From: Hymenobacter guriensis | GTDB lineage: Bacteria; Bacteroidota; Bacteroidia; Cytophagales; Hymenobacteraceae | Direction: 5' to 3' | DNA length: 64,000 nucleotides | NCBI RefSeq assembly: GCF_015773195.1 | Contig: NZ_JADWYK010000006.1 | Coordinates: 186,001-250,000, forward strand | In this document: positions 53,115 through 62,737 of the stretch, piece after piece | How the letters are laid out: every line of letters begins with the position of its first letter | Position numbering within the stretch: position 1 is the first letter of the stretch | Program-made: the position numbers and the translations under genes | The notes under the pieces: generated by a model | What the model was told of the DNA's origin: nothing | Databases searched by the model: none | Seen by the model: the letters and a program-made list of their open reading frames with translations, nothing else

Positions 53115-55488
53115 AGAACGGGTAGCCGATGGCCAGGTTGGGCACAAACGACTTGCTGCCACCCGAACCGTAGGGAGCCCGCAGCGGGTAGGCCACGTCC
53201 AGCCGCACCACAATGAATTCAATATCGACGCGCAGGCCCACACCGGCGCCCACGGCCAGCTCCTTGAAAAAGGAGTTGAACTGAAACTGCCCGTTGCGCC
53301 CGTCGGGCGTAGAGCGGGTCGGGTCGGGGTTGACGAGCCACACGTTGCCGGCATCCACAAACACGGCGCCCTTCACGTAGGGAAACAAGTCCTGGCGGTA
53401 CTCGGCGTTGGCCTCCACGCGCACGTCGCCCACCTGGTCGTAGAAGCGGGTAACTTTTTCCGCCGAGTTGGTGGGCCGGTAGGTGCCGGGGCCCAGCTCC
53501 CGGGGCAGGAAGGCTCGCACACTGTTGGGGCCGCCCGCGCCGTACTGCTTGAGGTAGGGCAGCACGCGGGAGTTGCCGTAGGGCAGGCCCAAGCCCACCA
53601 GCAGTCGGGTGGCTATTTTGTTGCCGCTTTTGGGGTCAGAGGTGATGCGGTAGTAGTTGCGCACTTCCACGTCGAACTTGCCGTACTGCGAAAACTCCTG
53701 CCCGAATACCTCCTTATTGCCGGCGGCGTTGCGCTGGCTTAGCAGGCTGGCCACAAACCCGGAGGTTTCTACGCCCCCGTTGAAGTAGAACTGGTTGCGG
53801 CGCTGCTCATACACCTGCGTGTTGTAGGTGTACATGTAAGAGCTGGCCGGAATGAACTGCTGCCGGAACGAAGCCGCCAGAAACGGCCGATCCTGCAGCA
53901 GCTGCCCAAAGGTGGCCGTGGTATCGGCCAGCCGGATGTACTGCAGGTCAATAGGCTTGAAGTCGTGCTGGTTGGTGATTTTGGTTTTCCAGCTGTAGCC
54001 GTAGTTCAGGTTGAAGAAGTCTTCCCGGAAGAAATCCTGGCGCGTCACGTATTTGTAGCCGGCCCCAAACACGGTGCGCGGCTGAAAGTCAGATTCCCGG
54101 AGCTTGATATCGAAGGGCGCGATAAAGCGTGGCACCAGCAACTGAGCGTTTACGCCCAGCTCGTAGGACGTCAGCCCGAAAACCGGCAGCTTTTCCCCGG
54201 TTTCAGGGTCGGTACCAGTATCCCCGGTGCGGGTTTCGAAGGCACCGACCAGGTTCACCAGCAGCTGCTCGGCCCCGCGCAGCGCCGAGCGGTTGCGGTA
54301 CTGCACCGTGAAGCCCGGCCCGGTGAAGCCGCTGGTTTTCTTTACCAGCTGCACCTCGGCCCGCAACGACTTCTTTTTGAGCTGGGTCATGCGCACGTAG
54401 GCGTTCAGGAAGCCATAGCCCAGCGAATCAGGCTTCTGGCGAGTGGGTCGGAACTGAATATCTACGAACTTGAAGGTGCCCAGACTCATCAGGCGGCTCA
54501 GCGTCTGGTCGTGGCGGCGGCGGCGGTACAGGGAGTCGGGGTACAGGAACGTGGCGCCCGTGATGGCGCGGGCCTTGAAGACCTTTTCATCAGGCACGTA
54601 CCGGTACTTCTGGTAGATGATGGCCTGAGCCCGCGTGGTGGTGTCCGTCAGGTCGTAGCGGGTGTTCAGCGTCACGCGGTTGAGCACGTAGGGCTGCACC
54701 GCGTTTTCGGGCACCGAGCCTTTCACCTTGATGAATACATTCACCTGGTTGTGCTGGGTGCTGTCGACCTCGTAGAGCAGGTAATCGGGCGAGAAGTAGT
54801 AGTACCCGTTCTGCTTCATCTGGTCGTCGATGCGCGTACGCTCGGTTATCAGCGTATTCAGGTTGTACGGGTCGCCCACTTTCAGCAGACTGGCAGCCTG
54901 GGTTTTGCGAATGTCGCGGTCTACCAGCGTATCCCGCTCCGGGAAGTGGATTTCCTTGATGGTATAGGGCCGCTGAATGTTGGCCGTGTAGTCGATGGTG
55001 GCCGTAGCGCCCTTGGCTTTCACGGGGCTGGAAACCTGGGGCGCGGCAAAGTAGCCGTTGTTGTAGAGGCGGTTGATCATCAGCCCCTTCACCTTGGTGG
55101 TATCTACCTGGCTGAGCAGCACGGGCGCCTCCCCGTAGCGGTCGGCCAGAAACTTGCCCAGGCCCTTCTTCTTGCCCTGGCCCATGTGCCAGAAGTAGAG
55201 CTTGGGCCGCAGCCCCAGAATGGAGGCGTTGGGCTTGGGCCGGATAACCGATTCCAGCTCGGTAGTAATTTCGGCCTCGCGCGGAATGCTGTAGGGCGAC
55301 TTCAGCTTTACGGTGCTGCCCGTGTAGAGCTTGTCGCCCTCGGGCACGAAGCGCGTGCCGCTGCACCCGGCCAGCCATAGTCCGGCCAGCAGCAAGCCCA
55401 GCCGCAGCCCGGTTCGCCCGGTTTGGGTTGAAGTAATAAGTGCACCCCTCGACTGCATCTGCGTCATCCGTTCAAAAATCCGTGTCAA
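53113..55488 (-). CDS. tamL: TamL-type outer-membrane BamA-family lipoprotein
   Basis: A 791-residue BamA/TamA superfamily barrel. The N-terminus has a lipobox WLAGC (C42), as in Bacteroidota TamL, followed by POTRA-like repeats (about 60-330) and a 16-strand barrel domain ending in FVPNLAIGYPF. The barrel motif VRAFLPRELGPG corresponds to the VRGF/Y L6 loop. It works with TamB to move lipids or insert outer-membrane proteins. It begins 9 bp after the tamB stop. The signal is long from ATG 55488; M8 or M11 are possible starts. Confidence 0.9.
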   Translation of the reverse strand: MTRIFERMTQMQSRGALITSTQTGRTGLRLGLLLAGLWLAGCSGTRFVPEGDKLYTGSTVKLKSPYSIPREAEITTELESVIRPKPNASILGLRPKLYFWHMGQGKKKGLGKFLADRYGEAPVLLSQVDTTKVKGLMINRLYNNGYFAAPQVSSPVKAKGATATIDYTANIQRPYTIKEIHFPERDTLVDRDIRKTQAASLLKVGDPYNLNTLITERTRIDDQMKQNGYYYFSPDYLLYEVDSTQHNQVNVFIKVKGSVPENAVQPYVLNRVTLNTRYDLTDTTTRAQAIIYQKYRYVPDEKVFKARAITGATFLYPDSLYRRRRHDQTLSRLMSLGTFKFVDIQFRPTRQKPDSLGYGFLNAYVRMTQLKKKSLRAEVQLVKKTSGFTGPGFTVQYRNRSALRGAEQLLVNLVGAFETRTGDTGTDPETGEKLPVFGLTSYELGVNAQLLVPRFIAPFDIKLRESDFQPRTVFGAGYKYVTRQDFFREDFFNLNYGYSWKTKITNQHDFKPIDLQYIRLADTTATFGQLLQDRPFLAASFRQQFIPASSYMYTYNTQVYEQRRNQFYFNGGVETSGFVASLLSQRNAAGNKEVFGQEFSQYGKFDVEVRNYYRITSDPKSGNKIATRLLVGLGLPYGNSRVLPYLKQYGAGGPNSVRAFLPRELGPGTYRPTNSAEKVTRFYDQVGDVRVEANAEYRQDLFPYVKGAVFVDAGNVWLVNPDPTRSTPDGRNGQFQFNSFFKELAVGAGVGLRVDIEFIVVRLDVAYPLRAPYGSGGSKSFVPNLAIGYPF

Positions 55489-55497
55489 TCTGTGGTC

Positions 55498-58400
55498 TTA
55501 GTTCAGGGCGTTGTTCTTGAGCGTGTCAGCCTCGGCCTTCCGCTCGTCGCGGCGGGCCCGGCGGTCGGTGCGCACGGCCTCTTTCACTTCCGCTGGCGGT
55601 TTCGAGAACAGGTCCTGCAGGCTGTTGTAGTCACGCTGGAAGATGAGGGCCGCCCCGGTGCGGGCAAACGGCCCATCAATGTCCTGGTAGGCGTTGTCGC
55701 GGAAGGCCCGCAGGCGTAGGCGTCCATCGGCCAGGATGTTGTACTCCACGCTCACGTTGCCGGCAAACTGGCTGGTGGAGGCACTGCCCTGGGAAAGCTG
55801 GTTGCCGGAGCTGCCCCCCAGCGGTACATCAGTACCCAGGCGCACCGTCACCCGCTCGTTGAACAGCTGGCGGCGTACCGCCACGTTCAGGTCGGTGCGG
55901 TTGGTTTGTTCCCCGCTGCCTTCTACGGCCGTGTAGGAATTCACACCCAGCTCCAGCCCTACGCCCGCCAGGTATTGCCCGGTGAGGTTGTTGAGCTGAT
56001 CGGTGAGCACCTGACTGGCCGAGCCGCGCAGCTGGTTGCCCACGAAGGTGCCGGGGCCGGCAGTGCTTTGCAACGGGTTATCGGCCAGGAAACGGCCCAG
56101 CACCATCAAGGCAAACACCTGCTTGTTCAGTTCGTTGGTCTGGCTGGGCTGGCGCAGCTGCTCCAACTTGGCCCGCACCGGCTCGGCCACCGGCCCGGTA
56201 GCCGTTTCGGGCAGCCGGATATCAAAGCCAATGGTGGGTTTGAGTAGCTGGTCAGTCACGTTCAGGTACACCTCGAAGGGCAGGCGGTTGCGGGACAGGT
56301 TGCTCAGGGTAGCGTCGCCATCCAGCTGGTTGGCAATGAGGTCGGCGGCCACGGCCTGCACTTTGTAAATGGCCGATACGTTCACCTGCGCGTTGTACGG
56401 GTCGCCGGTCCATACGAGGTAGCTGCCCTGGCCAATGACGAATTTGCGCTCGGCCAAGTCGTAGAGCGACATTTTGTACTGGCCCTCCGTCACGTTCAGG
56501 CGGCCTACCAATGTCTGCGCGCCGCGCTCATCGAGCTTAGCATCCAGCTGGCCCTCGGCCCGCACCCGCAAGTTGTCGCCCGAGGCTTCATCAATCACCA
56601 CGGTGAATGGTGTGCGGTCCGTCACGGTGATATTAGCCTGCACGTCGTAGCCTGTTGCCACCAGAGAGGAGTCGATGTCAGCTACTTCGCGCACCAGAGC
56701 CGAGTCGACCTTGGGCGCGTCCTTGTCCACGAAGATGACGATGCCTTCACGCTCCACTACTACGGGGTCGTCGGAGGGCACTACCACGGTCAGGTCGGAG
56801 CCATCGGCCACGGTGGCGCGGGTGCGCACTTGGGGGCGGTACAGGAAGCCAGTCACCCGCGTATCAGAGTCCACAAACAGCTTGCCGTAGTAGAGCGGGT
56901 TGTCGCGGCGGGTGCTTTGCACGGCCAGGAAGTTATTGGTCGTGGCCCGCAGGTCGAGGCGGTACTGCCCCACCGCGGCCAGGCTACGGGCCGGTACGAT
57001 GTAGCCGTCCACAATAGCTTGTTTGCCCAGGGAGTCGATAATGGCGAAGTTGTCGAAGTGTAGGCCCCGCTCATCCAGCACCAACTCATCTTCCGAGAGC
57101 CGGAAAGGTGCCCCCAGCTGGGACAGCGTGAAGCCCGCGTCGCGGAAGTGCACGTTGCCGCGCAGCTGCGGGTTGGTAGTAGTCCCCCGGATGGTAAGCG
57201 GCCCGCTGAGGGCGCCCGTCATTTCGCGCAGCTGCCCGGCCGAGAACGGCTCAATGGTTTTCAGCTGCAGCTGGTTGAGGTCCACGTCCAGGGATATTTC
57301 GCCCGAGCCCAGGTAGTAGCCGGTGGCCAGGATGTCGTTCTGGTCGGGGCCGCCCGTGAGCGAGGCCACGATGTCGTAGCGGTTGGCGGTCTGGTTCACG
57401 GCCTGCAGCGCCACGTTGCCCAGGATGTACTTGTTGTAGGCGAAGTCCGTCAGGCCCATATCAGCCGTGAAGGTCTGGCCTGCGCGGCCCAAGTTGTACA
57501 CTACCGCTTCCCCGTTCAGCGTACCACCCACCAGGGAGTCCTGCAGGCCAGCCGCCCGACCCAGGGCGTAGAGGTCGAAGTTGCCGATCTGCACCTGCAG
57601 CGGGTTGCGCGGGCCGGCCAGGGTTTGCAGAGCCAGAAACCGCTCGGTCTGCCCGTTGCGGGAGAGACGCACGTTCTGGGCTTCGATGTTACCCGTGGCA
57701 GTGGTATAGCGCACGAAGTTGTTGGGCAGAGCCGACCACTCCTTGCTATCCACCATAATCTGCTGCCCGAAGCTGAACTGATAAGCGCTGCCGCCATTGA
57801 GCACCTGCAATACGCCTGGCAAATTCAGCCGCTCCACCGAGTCCGACTCAGCAATGCGCACCCGCGTGCCGATCTGGTTGTTGGCAATGCTGCCCACTAT
57901 CGAAGGGTTCGGAATGCGCAGTGTGGTGTCCTGCCGCACTTGGTCGAGTACCACGGAGTAATCTAGCTTCTGCGAGTCGGAGCCCACGCGCAGCTTCAGG
58001 GAGTCGAAGGTGATGCCCTGGTAACGCATGCGGGCCACGTCAGAGCGCACCGTGAGCGAGGCCGCGCGGCTGTCGTAGGCGCCGGTGGCCTGGAAGGGCG
58101 TGATGCGCGTGAGGCCGGGCAGCAGCTTGGGCAGCAGCTTCGTGCCCGACTGCGGCACCGTCACGTCGAAGGTAAACTGCCGCGCCACCGTGCTGGGGCG
58201 GTATTGGATGCCGGGCAGATCGAAGTACCGGTCGATGTGGCCCTGCAGCTCGGTTATCATGTCGCCCAGGCGGGTGTTGCCCCGGATAGTGGCTTGCAGG
58301 ATGCTTGACGCGAAATCTACTTCGGTGCGGCCGGTTTGCTGCAGGAAGCGGGCGTTGAGCGTGTCCAGCGGAATCAGCTGGTTGTTGAGGTTGATGGCCA

Positions 58401-60672
58401 CGCCGGTGCCTTTTACGGTGCCGTTCAGCGTGTTCAGGTCGGAGCCGCGCAGGTTGGCGTCGAGGTTACCCTGCACCCGCAGGGAGCCGCCCGAGTAAAA
58501 GCCCAGGGCCGTGAGGTTCAGGCTCTGCACGTTGCCGCTGAAAGCATATTGCGGGGCGTTGGGGTTGCGCAAATCCACGGTTCCCTTGATGGCAAAGGCC
58601 GCGTTGGCGTCGCCAGAGCTGCGGGCATCAATGTCGTATACCTGCCCCCGGATGCCCACTTTCGCGTCGATATTACTATAGGTGTAGTTGCCGTAGCGGG
58701 CCTTGGTGAGCTTGGCCGTGAGCTGACCCTGCATAGTGTTAGGGTCGAAGCCTTTGCCGGCATATGTGCCGCTGCCGGTAATCGGGCCGATATCGGGCTG
58801 GCGCAGCAGCTTGCCCAACTGGAAGTTCTGCAGGTTGAACTTGGCGTTGAATGGCTCCCGGCCCACCGGTCCCGGCTTCATGGTGGCGGCTATGGTAGCC
58901 CCGCCGTAGGACGTATTAGCCTTCAGGTTCAGGGCGAGGTCGTTAGCAGTGGGCCGCCCGCGCACGGTTCCGCTCAGCGTAGCGCGGTCAGGCAGGTTGA
59001 TAACATCTTCCGGGATGAGGCCCGCAGGCAGAATATCATTCAGGTCACGCTTGGAGGTAGTCAGCTGCCGGATATTCAGGTCGGTGTACAGGCGACCGTC
59101 GGTGTTCGGTAAGCCCTGAATGCGGCCCGACCCGCGCACAATGGTGTTGCGCAGGCCCACTATTTCCAGGTCATTAAGCGTAAAGTTGTTCAGACGCCCA
59201 TTCACCCGCCCGCTCAGCAGCACCGATTGGTTGGCGCCGCTGGTAAAAGGCTTTTCGGTGATGAGGTCGGGGGCTAGGTACAGGATGTCGCGGAAGCCCA
59301 GGCGCGTATTGCGCAGGTCGGCTTCCATCCGCATCTTGCCCAGCTGCTTCATATCTGATAGCATGCCCAGCGAGTCGAACCCGATGGCCAGGGTACGCCG
59401 GATGCGGGTGTGCGGGGTAATCAGGTCAAGGTCGTCGAGGCGGATCTGCACCGAGTCGTACACCACGTCGGCCTGGGCCTTGTCCACCCGAAAGCCGCTC
59501 TGCTCCCGCCCGCGCAGCAGGTCGATGCGGCCGGTGGTGCGGTTTTCGGTGTACACCAGGTTGCGGGTGCGCAAAGCCAGGGAGTCAAACAGCAGGTGGT
59601 TATAGTCCATGGCCGCCAGCCGGGTGCGCTGCCGCTTTTCGTCCACGTTGTCGAAGGCAAACCGCAGCCCACTGATGTCGGACTCTTTCAAGCTCACCCG
59701 CCAAGAAGTGGGCGCCCCGGTGGTCTGCGTCACGGCCGAGTCCAGCTTCTGCACCGTTTCGGCGGGGTTGATGACGCGCTGCGCCACCGGCACGTTCTCG
59801 TTCTGGGCGTAGCTGACCTCGGAGTTGCGCAGCGTGAGCGAGTTGAGGTCGATGCGCTGGCGGATCAGGTCGATGTTATCGGCCGTGACTTCGCCCTGCC
59901 CGATGCGCGTTTTGATATACTGGCGCGAGGGGTCGTTCCGGTAATTCAGGGCCACGTTGTCGAGGGTAGCCTTGCCCAGCCCGAAGGTGAGCGTGAGCGG
60001 CTCGGCGGGCGTGTCCGGCGGCACTTTGGTTTGGCTGATGTCGAGGCTGGTGTTCTTCAACGCCGCCGACTCCACCTGGTAGATACTACGGTCTACGTCC
60101 ACCTCCTCCATAGCCACGGCCAGATCGCCTACGCGGGTGCGCACGTTCATGCCGTCTACCTGGTCGTTGTAGGTCAGGTAAATATTCTGCAGATGAGCGT
60201 CGCCGATGTCGTACTTAAAGCCGCCCGTGGAGTCAGCGGCCGTGGTCGTGGTGGTGTCGCCGGTGGCAAAGGCGGCCAGAATGTAGTCGAAGTTATACAC
60301 CGAGTCGGGCTCGGTGCGGCTGATGTGCACGGTGCCATCCACCAGCTCCACGTTGCTCACGTTGATCTGCGACTTGGTCAGTGCCCACAGGTCGATGCCC
60401 ACGGCCAGTTTGCCTACTGAAAGCAGCGTATCACCTTTCTGGTCTTCGAGGTACACGCCGTCCAGGGCCAGACCGTGGCGCCAATCGGTGCGAAACTTGG
60501 CAATGCGCACCTCCGTGCCGATTTTATCCTGGAGGTAGCCAGCAGCTTTGCGGGCGGCGAAGTCCTGGACTGATGGGAACTGTAGGGCCACAATAACCCC
60601 AACAACGAGCAGCAGCACAAAGGCCAGTAGCCCGAGCACAACGTACAGCGCGCGACGAACGGGAGTAGACAA
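55498..60672 (-). CDS. tamB: Translocation and assembly module protein TamB
   Basis: A 1724-residue AsmA/TamB-like protein: N-terminal membrane anchor (residues 8-30), a long repeat-beta groove predicted through the middle, and the C-terminal TamB (DUF490) domain (about 1250-1680; GLELGVNSYTAVEG, FNERVTVRLGTDVPLG). It bridges inner and outer membranes in the periplasm and probably carries phospholipids. Longer than E. coli TamB (1259), as usual in this phylum. The start codon appears to be TTG 60672; no ATG or GTG precedes the membrane helix in frame. tamL follows 9 bp later, forming an operon. Confidence 0.92.
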   Translation of the reverse strand: MSTPVRRALYVVLGLLAFVLLLVVGVIVALQFPSVQDFAARKAAGYLQDKIGTEVRIAKFRTDWRHGLALDGVYLEDQKGDTLLSVGKLAVGIDLWALTKSQINVSNVELVDGTVHISRTEPDSVYNFDYILAAFATGDTTTTTAADSTGGFKYDIGDAHLQNIYLTYNDQVDGMNVRTRVGDLAVAMEEVDVDRSIYQVESAALKNTSLDISQTKVPPDTPAEPLTLTFGLGKATLDNVALNYRNDPSRQYIKTRIGQGEVTADNIDLIRQRIDLNSLTLRNSEVSYAQNENVPVAQRVINPAETVQKLDSAVTQTTGAPTSWRVSLKESDISGLRFAFDNVDEKRQRTRLAAMDYNHLLFDSLALRTRNLVYTENRTTGRIDLLRGREQSGFRVDKAQADVVYDSVQIRLDDLDLITPHTRIRRTLAIGFDSLGMLSDMKQLGKMRMEADLRNTRLGFRDILYLAPDLITEKPFTSGANQSVLLSGRVNGRLNNFTLNDLEIVGLRNTIVRGSGRIQGLPNTDGRLYTDLNIRQLTTSKRDLNDILPAGLIPEDVINLPDRATLSGTVRGRPTANDLALNLKANTSYGGATIAATMKPGPVGREPFNAKFNLQNFQLGKLLRQPDIGPITGSGTYAGKGFDPNTMQGQLTAKLTKARYGNYTYSNIDAKVGIRGQVYDIDARSSGDANAAFAIKGTVDLRNPNAPQYAFSGNVQSLNLTALGFYSGGSLRVQGNLDANLRGSDLNTLNGTVKGTGVAINLNNQLIPLDTLNARFLQQTGRTEVDFASSILQATIRGNTRLGDMITELQGHIDRYFDLPGIQYRPSTVARQFTFDVTVPQSGTKLLPKLLPGLTRITPFQATGAYDSRAASLTVRSDVARMRYQGITFDSLKLRVGSDSQKLDYSVVLDQVRQDTTLRIPNPSIVGSIANNQIGTRVRIAESDSVERLNLPGVLQVLNGGSAYQFSFGQQIMVDSKEWSALPNNFVRYTTATGNIEAQNVRLSRNGQTERFLALQTLAGPRNPLQVQIGNFDLYALGRAAGLQDSLVGGTLNGEAVVYNLGRAGQTFTADMGLTDFAYNKYILGNVALQAVNQTANRYDIVASLTGGPDQNDILATGYYLGSGEISLDVDLNQLQLKTIEPFSAGQLREMTGALSGPLTIRGTTTNPQLRGNVHFRDAGFTLSQLGAPFRLSEDELVLDERGLHFDNFAIIDSLGKQAIVDGYIVPARSLAAVGQYRLDLRATTNNFLAVQSTRRDNPLYYGKLFVDSDTRVTGFLYRPQVRTRATVADGSDLTVVVPSDDPVVVEREGIVIFVDKDAPKVDSALVREVADIDSSLVATGYDVQANITVTDRTPFTVVIDEASGDNLRVRAEGQLDAKLDERGAQTLVGRLNVTEGQYKMSLYDLAERKFVIGQGSYLVWTGDPYNAQVNVSAIYKVQAVAADLIANQLDGDATLSNLSRNRLPFEVYLNVTDQLLKPTIGFDIRLPETATGPVAEPVRAKLEQLRQPSQTNELNKQVFALMVLGRFLADNPLQSTAGPGTFVGNQLRGSASQVLTDQLNNLTGQYLAGVGLELGVNSYTAVEGSGEQTNRTDLNVAVRRQLFNERVTVRLGTDVPLGGSSGNQLSQGSASTSQFAGNVSVEYNILADGRLRLRAFRDNAYQDIDGPFARTGAALIFQRDYNSLQDLFSKPPAEVKEAVRTDRRARRDERKAEADTLKNNALN

Positions 60673-60844
60673 AGAGTTGATAACGCGGAAAGTTGGAAGG
60701 GTTTCGGCCTTCCCAACGGAATTTTGGCCTTCGGGGTTAGGGTTGGGCTTAAACTACTCGGCCGAAGGTCCTTTTCCGTTCCCGCCCATTTTTTCAGATA
60801 AGGCTGCTTATATCCAGCCGTACCTTATCCATTGCTATACCTGT

Positions 60845-60890
60845 TAAAGCCCATCCGCCCCTTACCTTAGTAAAGAACGAATGGGCTTTA
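60845..60890 (-). terminator. Hairpin after ridA
   Basis: TAAAGCCCAT (60845-60854) and ATGGGCTTTA (60881-60890) are perfect complements with a 26-nt loop. On the minus strand the 3' arm ends in TTTAA, a weak terminator about 40 bp beyond the ridA stop. Confidence 0.5.
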
Positions 60891-60929
60891 TCGGGCAGAC
60901 AGGCGTCAGGAGGCCTATTAGCCCTGCCC

Positions 60930-61322
60930 CTATTTCACCACAGTGGCTTCTAGCTCCACAGTTAAGGAGGCATACAGGCCTTTCACCTCCAGCAGCGTGG
61001 TGGCTTGCCGGATGCCGTGCTTGGTTAGCCAGGCCTGGTAGATGTCGGTGCACGTGGCAAAGAACTCGGCCACGGAGGTGGTGTACACATTCAAGCGCAC
61101 GATGCCCGCGCACTCGTACCCGGCTTCCCCGATGAGCTGCTCCAGGTTCTGGAAGGTTTGCTGCAGCTGGCTACGCATGTCGGCGGTGCTGGGCTGGCCC
61201 TCAGCATCCAGGGCTACCTGCCCGGAGCAGTAGAGGGTACCAGCCGGCTCTTTGATTTCAACGGCTTGGACGGAGTTGGTGTACTGTCCCCATTTCCAGG
61301 GGTCTACGGTGTGCTTTTCCAT
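60930..61322 (-). CDS. RidA-family protein (YjgF/YER057c/UK114)
   Basis: A 130-residue trimeric-type protein of the Rid superfamily, many of which hydrolyse reactive enamine/imine intermediates. Recognisable segments are LYCSGQVALDAEGQPS (about 31-46) and the RLNVYTTSVAEF strand (about 76-87). The exact RidA catalytic arginine of the R-x-C motif is not obvious near TTLLEVKGLY, so it may be a Rid1-7 type with another role. A WYL regulator is encoded directly upstream on the same strand, with a dyad between them. Confidence 0.85.
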   Translation of the reverse strand: MEKHTVDPWKWGQYTNSVQAVEIKEPAGTLYCSGQVALDAEGQPSTADMRSQLQQTFQNLEQLIGEAGYECAGIVRLNVYTTSVAEFFATCTDIYQAWLTKHGIRQATTLLEVKGLYASLTVELEATVVK

Positions 61323-61364
61323 TGTTTGGGCTTTGTGGCATCAAGTGTCCCTCACTCGACAATA

Positions 61365-61400
61365 CAAAGGTTCAGCCCCCCACTGACAGCCCTATGTCAG
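61365..61400 (-). promoter_or_regulatory. Dyad operator and -7 box upstream of ridA
   Basis: CTGACA-GCCCTA-TGTCAG (61383-61400) is a perfect 6-6-6 dyad. On the minus strand a -7-like AACCTTTG lies at 61365-61372, so the dyad covers the -33 position. It sits in the 99-bp gap between the WYL regulator stop and the ridA start. Confidence 0.55.
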
Positions 61401-61421
61401 CATGTTTTGGCCCGCGAAAAA

Positions 61422-62384
61422 TTATTTGGGGCGGCAAAAGAAGTCGTGGGCCTGCTGGGCCAGCGCGCGTAATGGAGCCGCCAAGGCCGCGGGCTCCACA
61501 ATGGTCAGGCCCCCGGCGTAGGGCAGCAGCCAGGCAGCCAGGTACGGCAGCTCCCCAATAAATAAGGTCATTTCCAGTTGGCCATCGGGCAGGCGCTGCT
61601 CGTGGGCCCAGCCGTACTGGTGCTTGGTGTCGTGCAGGTGCTGTACCAGGGCCGGCAACAGAGCCGCTGGCTGGAACCGCAGCACCACCCGTTCGCGCGG
61701 CCGTCGGCTGGCTTCGGCGGCCCAGTGCTGCTGCAAAAGGTCGGGGCGCGCTGCAAACACCTCCGTCTTCACCTCCAGGCCCAGGATGCGGTCCAGGCGA
61801 AAGTTGCGGATGGTCTGGCGCAACCGGCAATACGCCACCACGTGCCACTGCCGGCTTAGCCACAGGCTGATGGGCTCGATGTCGCGGGTGGTTGGGGCCT
61901 GGTTTTCGGCCGCCTGGTAGCGTAGGTGTACCACGCGGCGCATGGCAATAGCTGCCACCAGCTGCTGGTAAGCCGGCGGGTGGCCGGCCGGGTGGCGGGG
62001 GCCGAGTACCTGAATGTGCGGAGTGAGCTGGTCGAGGTGGTCACGGTCGGGGCGGCGCAGCACGGCGCGCACCTTGTCCATGGCCGCCGAGCTTAGCTGG
62101 GCCGTGGGCGCATCGGTAAGGTGGGCGGCCAGCTTCTCGGCCGTGAGCAGAGCGGTAGCTTCTTCGCGGGTAAACATGACGGGCGGCAGGCGGTAGCCCT
62201 CGGCCAGGGAGTAGCCAATGCCGGGCTCCCCAAGCAGCGGTACGCCCGCTTCTTCCAGGGTGCGCAGGTCGCGGTAGATGGTGCGCAAGCTCACCCCAAA
62301 CTGCTCAGCCAACGCGCCCCCGCTTACTTTGCGCCGGGCCTGCAGCTGGATGAGGATAGCCGTAACGCGGTCAAATCGATTCAT
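61422..62384 (-). CDS. YafY-type WYL-domain transcriptional regulator
   Basis: A 320-residue regulator: N-terminal winged HTH (about 1-60; VSGGALAEQFGVSLRTIYRD), a middle linker and a WYL domain (about 140-215; VVHLRYQA, PISLWLSRQWHVVAYCRLR, RNFRLDRI) with the C-terminal WCX extension. WYL regulators sense small ligands or nucleic acids. Its likely target is the downstream ridA, through the dyad at 61383-61400. TACCTTTA lies 4 nt before the ATG, suggesting leaderless expression. Confidence 0.92.
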   Translation of the reverse strand: MNRFDRVTAILIQLQARRKVSGGALAEQFGVSLRTIYRDLRTLEEAGVPLLGEPGIGYSLAEGYRLPPVMFTREEATALLTAEKLAAHLTDAPTAQLSSAAMDKVRAVLRRPDRDHLDQLTPHIQVLGPRHPAGHPPAYQQLVAAIAMRRVVHLRYQAAENQAPTTRDIEPISLWLSRQWHVVAYCRLRQTIRNFRLDRILGLEVKTEVFAARPDLLQQHWAAEASRRPRERVVLRFQPAALLPALVQHLHDTKHQYGWAHEQRLPDGQLEMTLFIGELPYLAAWLLPYAGGLTIVEPAALAAPLRALAQQAHDFFCRPK

Positions 62385-62492
62385 CAGCTAAAGGTAGCAA
62401 GGGCCAGGGCAAGCCGGCCAAGCAGGGCTCCACCTCAATCGGGCAGCCACCTGCTACCCCCCTTTCCTACCCGTTTGCACTATAGCCAGATC

Positions 62493-62547
62493 CTGCTTCC
62501 TGACTGCTTCTCGACTTCCTCTTGACTGCTTCCTGACTGCTTCTGGG
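62493..62547. repeat. Five 11-bp tandem repeats
   Basis: Consecutive 11-bp units: CTGCTTCCTGA, CTGCTTCTCGA, CTTCCTCTTGA, CTGCTTCCTGA and CTGCTTCTGGG. The first and fourth are identical and the middle one is the most diverged. The period is close to one helical turn. Confidence 0.85.
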
Positions 62548-62626
62548 CTTTGTGGCAGGTAGGTACTTCCCGGACTCCGGGATGAATAGGACAGAAATAA
62601 GCCCGGCACTTTACTTCCTGTAACCA

Positions 62627-62672
62627 CAGCAGCCTGCCGGAACCTTCATGCCAAGGTTCCGGCAGGCTGCTG
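62627..62672. repeat. 20-bp perfect inverted repeat downstream of the Zn-peptidase-like gene
   Basis: Arms 62627-62646 and 62653-62672 are perfect complements with loop CATGCC. It lies about 65 bp beyond the stop at 62738 (minus strand). No T tract. Confidence 0.9.
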
Positions 62673-62737
62673 ACTACCTATTTCCGCCTACGTCTTCGGG
62701 CTTCCGCAGAGTGCCCTGATGGGCGTAAAACAGGCGC

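Larger units (their letters stand above)
62385..62737. other. Intergenic region upstream of the WYL regulator
   Basis: 353 bp without a gene. It holds a -7-like TACCTTTA on the minus strand (62389-62396), five 11-bp tandem units (62493-62547), and a 20-bp perfect hairpin (62627-62672). Nothing else is recognisable. Confidence 0.65.
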
